From Actinomyces viscosus (GTDB taxonomy: Bacteria; Bacteroidota; Bacteroidia; Flavobacteriales_D; Crocinitomicaceae): a DNA stretch of 5,609 nt. Made by a program: the position numbers and the translations under genes. The stretch lies in contig CALPVI020000139.1 of assembly GCA_943326975.2 (NCBI GenBank), positions 1 through 5,609 on the forward strand, written 5' to 3'. The notes beneath the pieces are model-generated. The model searched no databases. It saw only the letters and a list, made by a program, of their open reading frames with translations, and was not told the origin of the DNA. Below are positions 4,325 through 5,609 of the stretch, piece after piece. Each line of letters opens with the position of its first letter. The stretch's first letter is position 1.

Positions 4325-5609
4325 CTATCTTATTATCCAATCTACCTCCATGGTCTCTTGTCGCGATGTCGGATTTTGTTTACCATTTGTAATCTCCTCT
4401 ACCCTCTTTTCTGCATATTGCTTCAGGGAATTTACTTTAATTTCTTCAGCTTGATTTTGTTTAATATATTCCAAAATACAATAAGTGAACGCACCATTTT
4501 CAATGGTTTTACCATCCACTTTGATGGCTTCGAGTGCACTTTCTTGACCACCTGCTGCTGAAATTATAACCGAACCAGTATTGTTGCGAACGTTCACAAA
4601 AAGCTCGTTCATTTTCTTGAAATTGCTTTTGTTTTCTTCTTCAAGCTGAATGATTACACCTCGTGCTGCAAGTAGTTGAGTACTATCCATACTTTCTTCT
4701 TTTTGTTTCAGTTCCTTCTTCAACAACTCAGTCTTATCGTTCTCCCCACTGTTGCATGCATCCAATAAAAGTAACTTTTGACGGGCAGGAATACCATCCA
4801 GTAAACTCTCCAATTCTTCGTACTTCAAACCTCGTACTTTAGGGTTTTCAAAATCCACATCATGCATAGCGAGGTAGAAGTTAAGACTGTCGTCCAGCAA
4901 ACCATGAGAACTACAAGAAATAATTACTTTATCGTTGATACCAGTTTTGTTTAAGTATGCTTTAAGTCCCAAAATATTCTCTTTGGTTACTTGAGTATTG
5001 GTAAATAACTTGACTTCGGTATTCGATCCTTCAAAACTATTTGCCAAATCTGTTACGTCTTTGACACAGTATTTTAAATTATGATCCTTGTCTTTGAACT
5101 CATCTACACCTATTCCAATGTAATAAGTTTTAGCGATTATATTTTTATTTGGCATGTAATTCACATAAGTTGGGTATTTAAAATTCTCCAAACCTATTTC
5201 GTTCATAACTGATACCTGGATTTTGTTTTCGCCAACGGATAAAGGAATACTAACTGTGGTATCCCAAACTTGTTTTTTCAAATTAGCAATAGAAACACCT
5301 AACGAACCATATAAAGGAACTTCGTTGACATACACATTAAATCTTCGAAGTGGATATTTTGTATCATTTGCGGAAACTTTAATCATCAAATTACCATCTT
5401 TATTTGCATAAATAATAGTATCAGAACCTACAATCTCTGCATTCGGAACTGCAATTTCTCCTTTAGCCAACTTTTCTATATCCAAGTCTAAACGATTGAT
5501 TCGTTTTTCCCAAGCTTGCCTGTAGTTGCTTACTAATACTGGATCTGCACCTCCAAAGTATTTACCAATGCTATCCAACACAATATCAGGGCGATTATAG
5601 ATTGGGTCA
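4325..5609 (-). CDS. Caspase-family (peptidase C14) protein, probably WD40-caspase type, N-terminus cut off by window edge
   Basis: The - strand frame is open to the right edge; 427 residues are visible (numbered from base 5608). The GTG at 5581 lies inside the conserved linker and is not the start. IYNRPDIVL (3-11) and the following DPVLVSNYRQAWEKR are the segment that in Bacteroidota joins an N-terminal WD40 propeller to a caspase domain. A beta-sandwich-like region follows (about 55-150, with YVNEVPLYG and GENKIQVSVMNEIG). The caspase fold runs from about 160 (KTYYIGIGVDEF) to 420. Both catalytic residues are present: His235 in SSHG and Cys285 in DACNSGE. The p10-like part is GSVIISAAGGQESALE (345-360) and NGAFTYCILEYI. 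Between them, 292-344 is a charged Lys/Glu-rich insertion. The protein is a likely cysteine protease cutting after basic or acidic residues. Its role (regulated proteolysis, stress or defence) and substrate are unknown. Sampled stretches are richer in G+C than the reductase gene. Confidence 0.92.
   Translation of the reverse strand, partial: DPIYNRPDIVLDSIGKYFGGADPVLVSNYRQAWEKRINRLDLDIEKLAKGEIAVPNAEIVGSDTIIYANKDGNLMIKVSANDTKYPLRRFNVYVNEVPLYGSLGVSIANLKKQVWDTTVSIPLSVGENKIQVSVMNEIGLENFKYPTYVNYMPNKNIIAKTYYIGIGVDEFKDKDHNLKYCVKDVTDLANSFEGSNTEVKLFTNTQVTKENILGLKAYLNKTGINDKVIISCSSHGLLDDSLNFYLAMHDVDFENPKVRGLKYEELESLLDGIPARQKLLLLDACNSGENDKTELLKKELKQKEESMDSTQLLAARGVIIQLEEENKSNFKKMNELFVNVRNNTGSVIISAAGGQESALEAIKVDGKTIENGAFTYCILEYIKQNQAEEIKVNSLKQYAEKRVEEITNGKQNPTSRQETMEVDWIIR

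Noticed and set aside
4358..4561. A + strand frame of 67 codons opposite the caspase gene, and a similar one at 5223-5411
   Set aside because: Both lie opposite conserved caspase-protein sequence and show no family resemblance or initiation signals.
1..5609. CRISPR array, tRNA, rRNA, insertion sequence or phage attachment site
   Set aside because: No evenly spaced direct repeats, tRNA-like folds, transposase frames or long terminal inverted repeats were seen; the gaps between genes are short and explained by terminators and promoters.

Overview
The window is low-GC DNA with the look of a Bacteroidota genome, most likely a member of the Flavobacteriia. The reasons are the AT-rich composition, the near absence of Shine-Dalgarno sequences before the genes, promoter-like elements of the TTTG-N19-21-TAnnTTTG type, and the protein families present: a SafE-type membrane protein of the cbb3-oxidase region, and a caspase-like peptidase with the IYNRPDIVL linker known from WD40-caspase fusions. 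The assignment is by pattern recognition only, with no marker gene in view.

Layout. The left part (1-1908) is read on the + strand. It holds the C-terminal ~220 residues of a TauE/SafE (DsbD_2-like) membrane protein cut by the left edge, a 127-residue helical protein of unknown function followed by a clear rho-independent terminator, and a small stand-alone ECF-type sigma factor with its own terminator. The right part (2010-5609) is read on the - strand. Read from the right edge inward, it holds the C-terminal ~427 residues of a caspase-family (C14) peptidase cut by the right edge, then 13 nt later a short-chain dehydrogenase/reductase of the sepiapterin/benzil reductase type. These are followed by a secreted protein of unknown function with a good candidate promoter and a strong terminator, and by a secreted TIGR02594-type cysteine amidase/peptidase. 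The sigma factor and the amidase genes converge at about 1909-2009.

How the genes relate. The caspase and reductase genes are close enough to be cotranscribed. The two secreted-protein genes look like separate units. Nothing ties the seven genes into one pathway, and I see no mobile element, CRISPR array, tRNA or rRNA. No stretch longer than 300 bases lacks a gene; the longest gap (1201-1416) holds a terminator and a possible promoter. Four reading frames need start corrections: the first and last run off the window edges, the sigma factor most likely starts at the ATG at 1417 rather than the TTG at 1384, and the unknown secreted protein starts at the ATG at 3453 rather than the TTG at 3459.

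The item most worth a second look is the caspase-like protein, with an intact His/Cys dyad and a charged insertion just after the catalytic cysteine. I did not find convincing evidence for a wholly new system.
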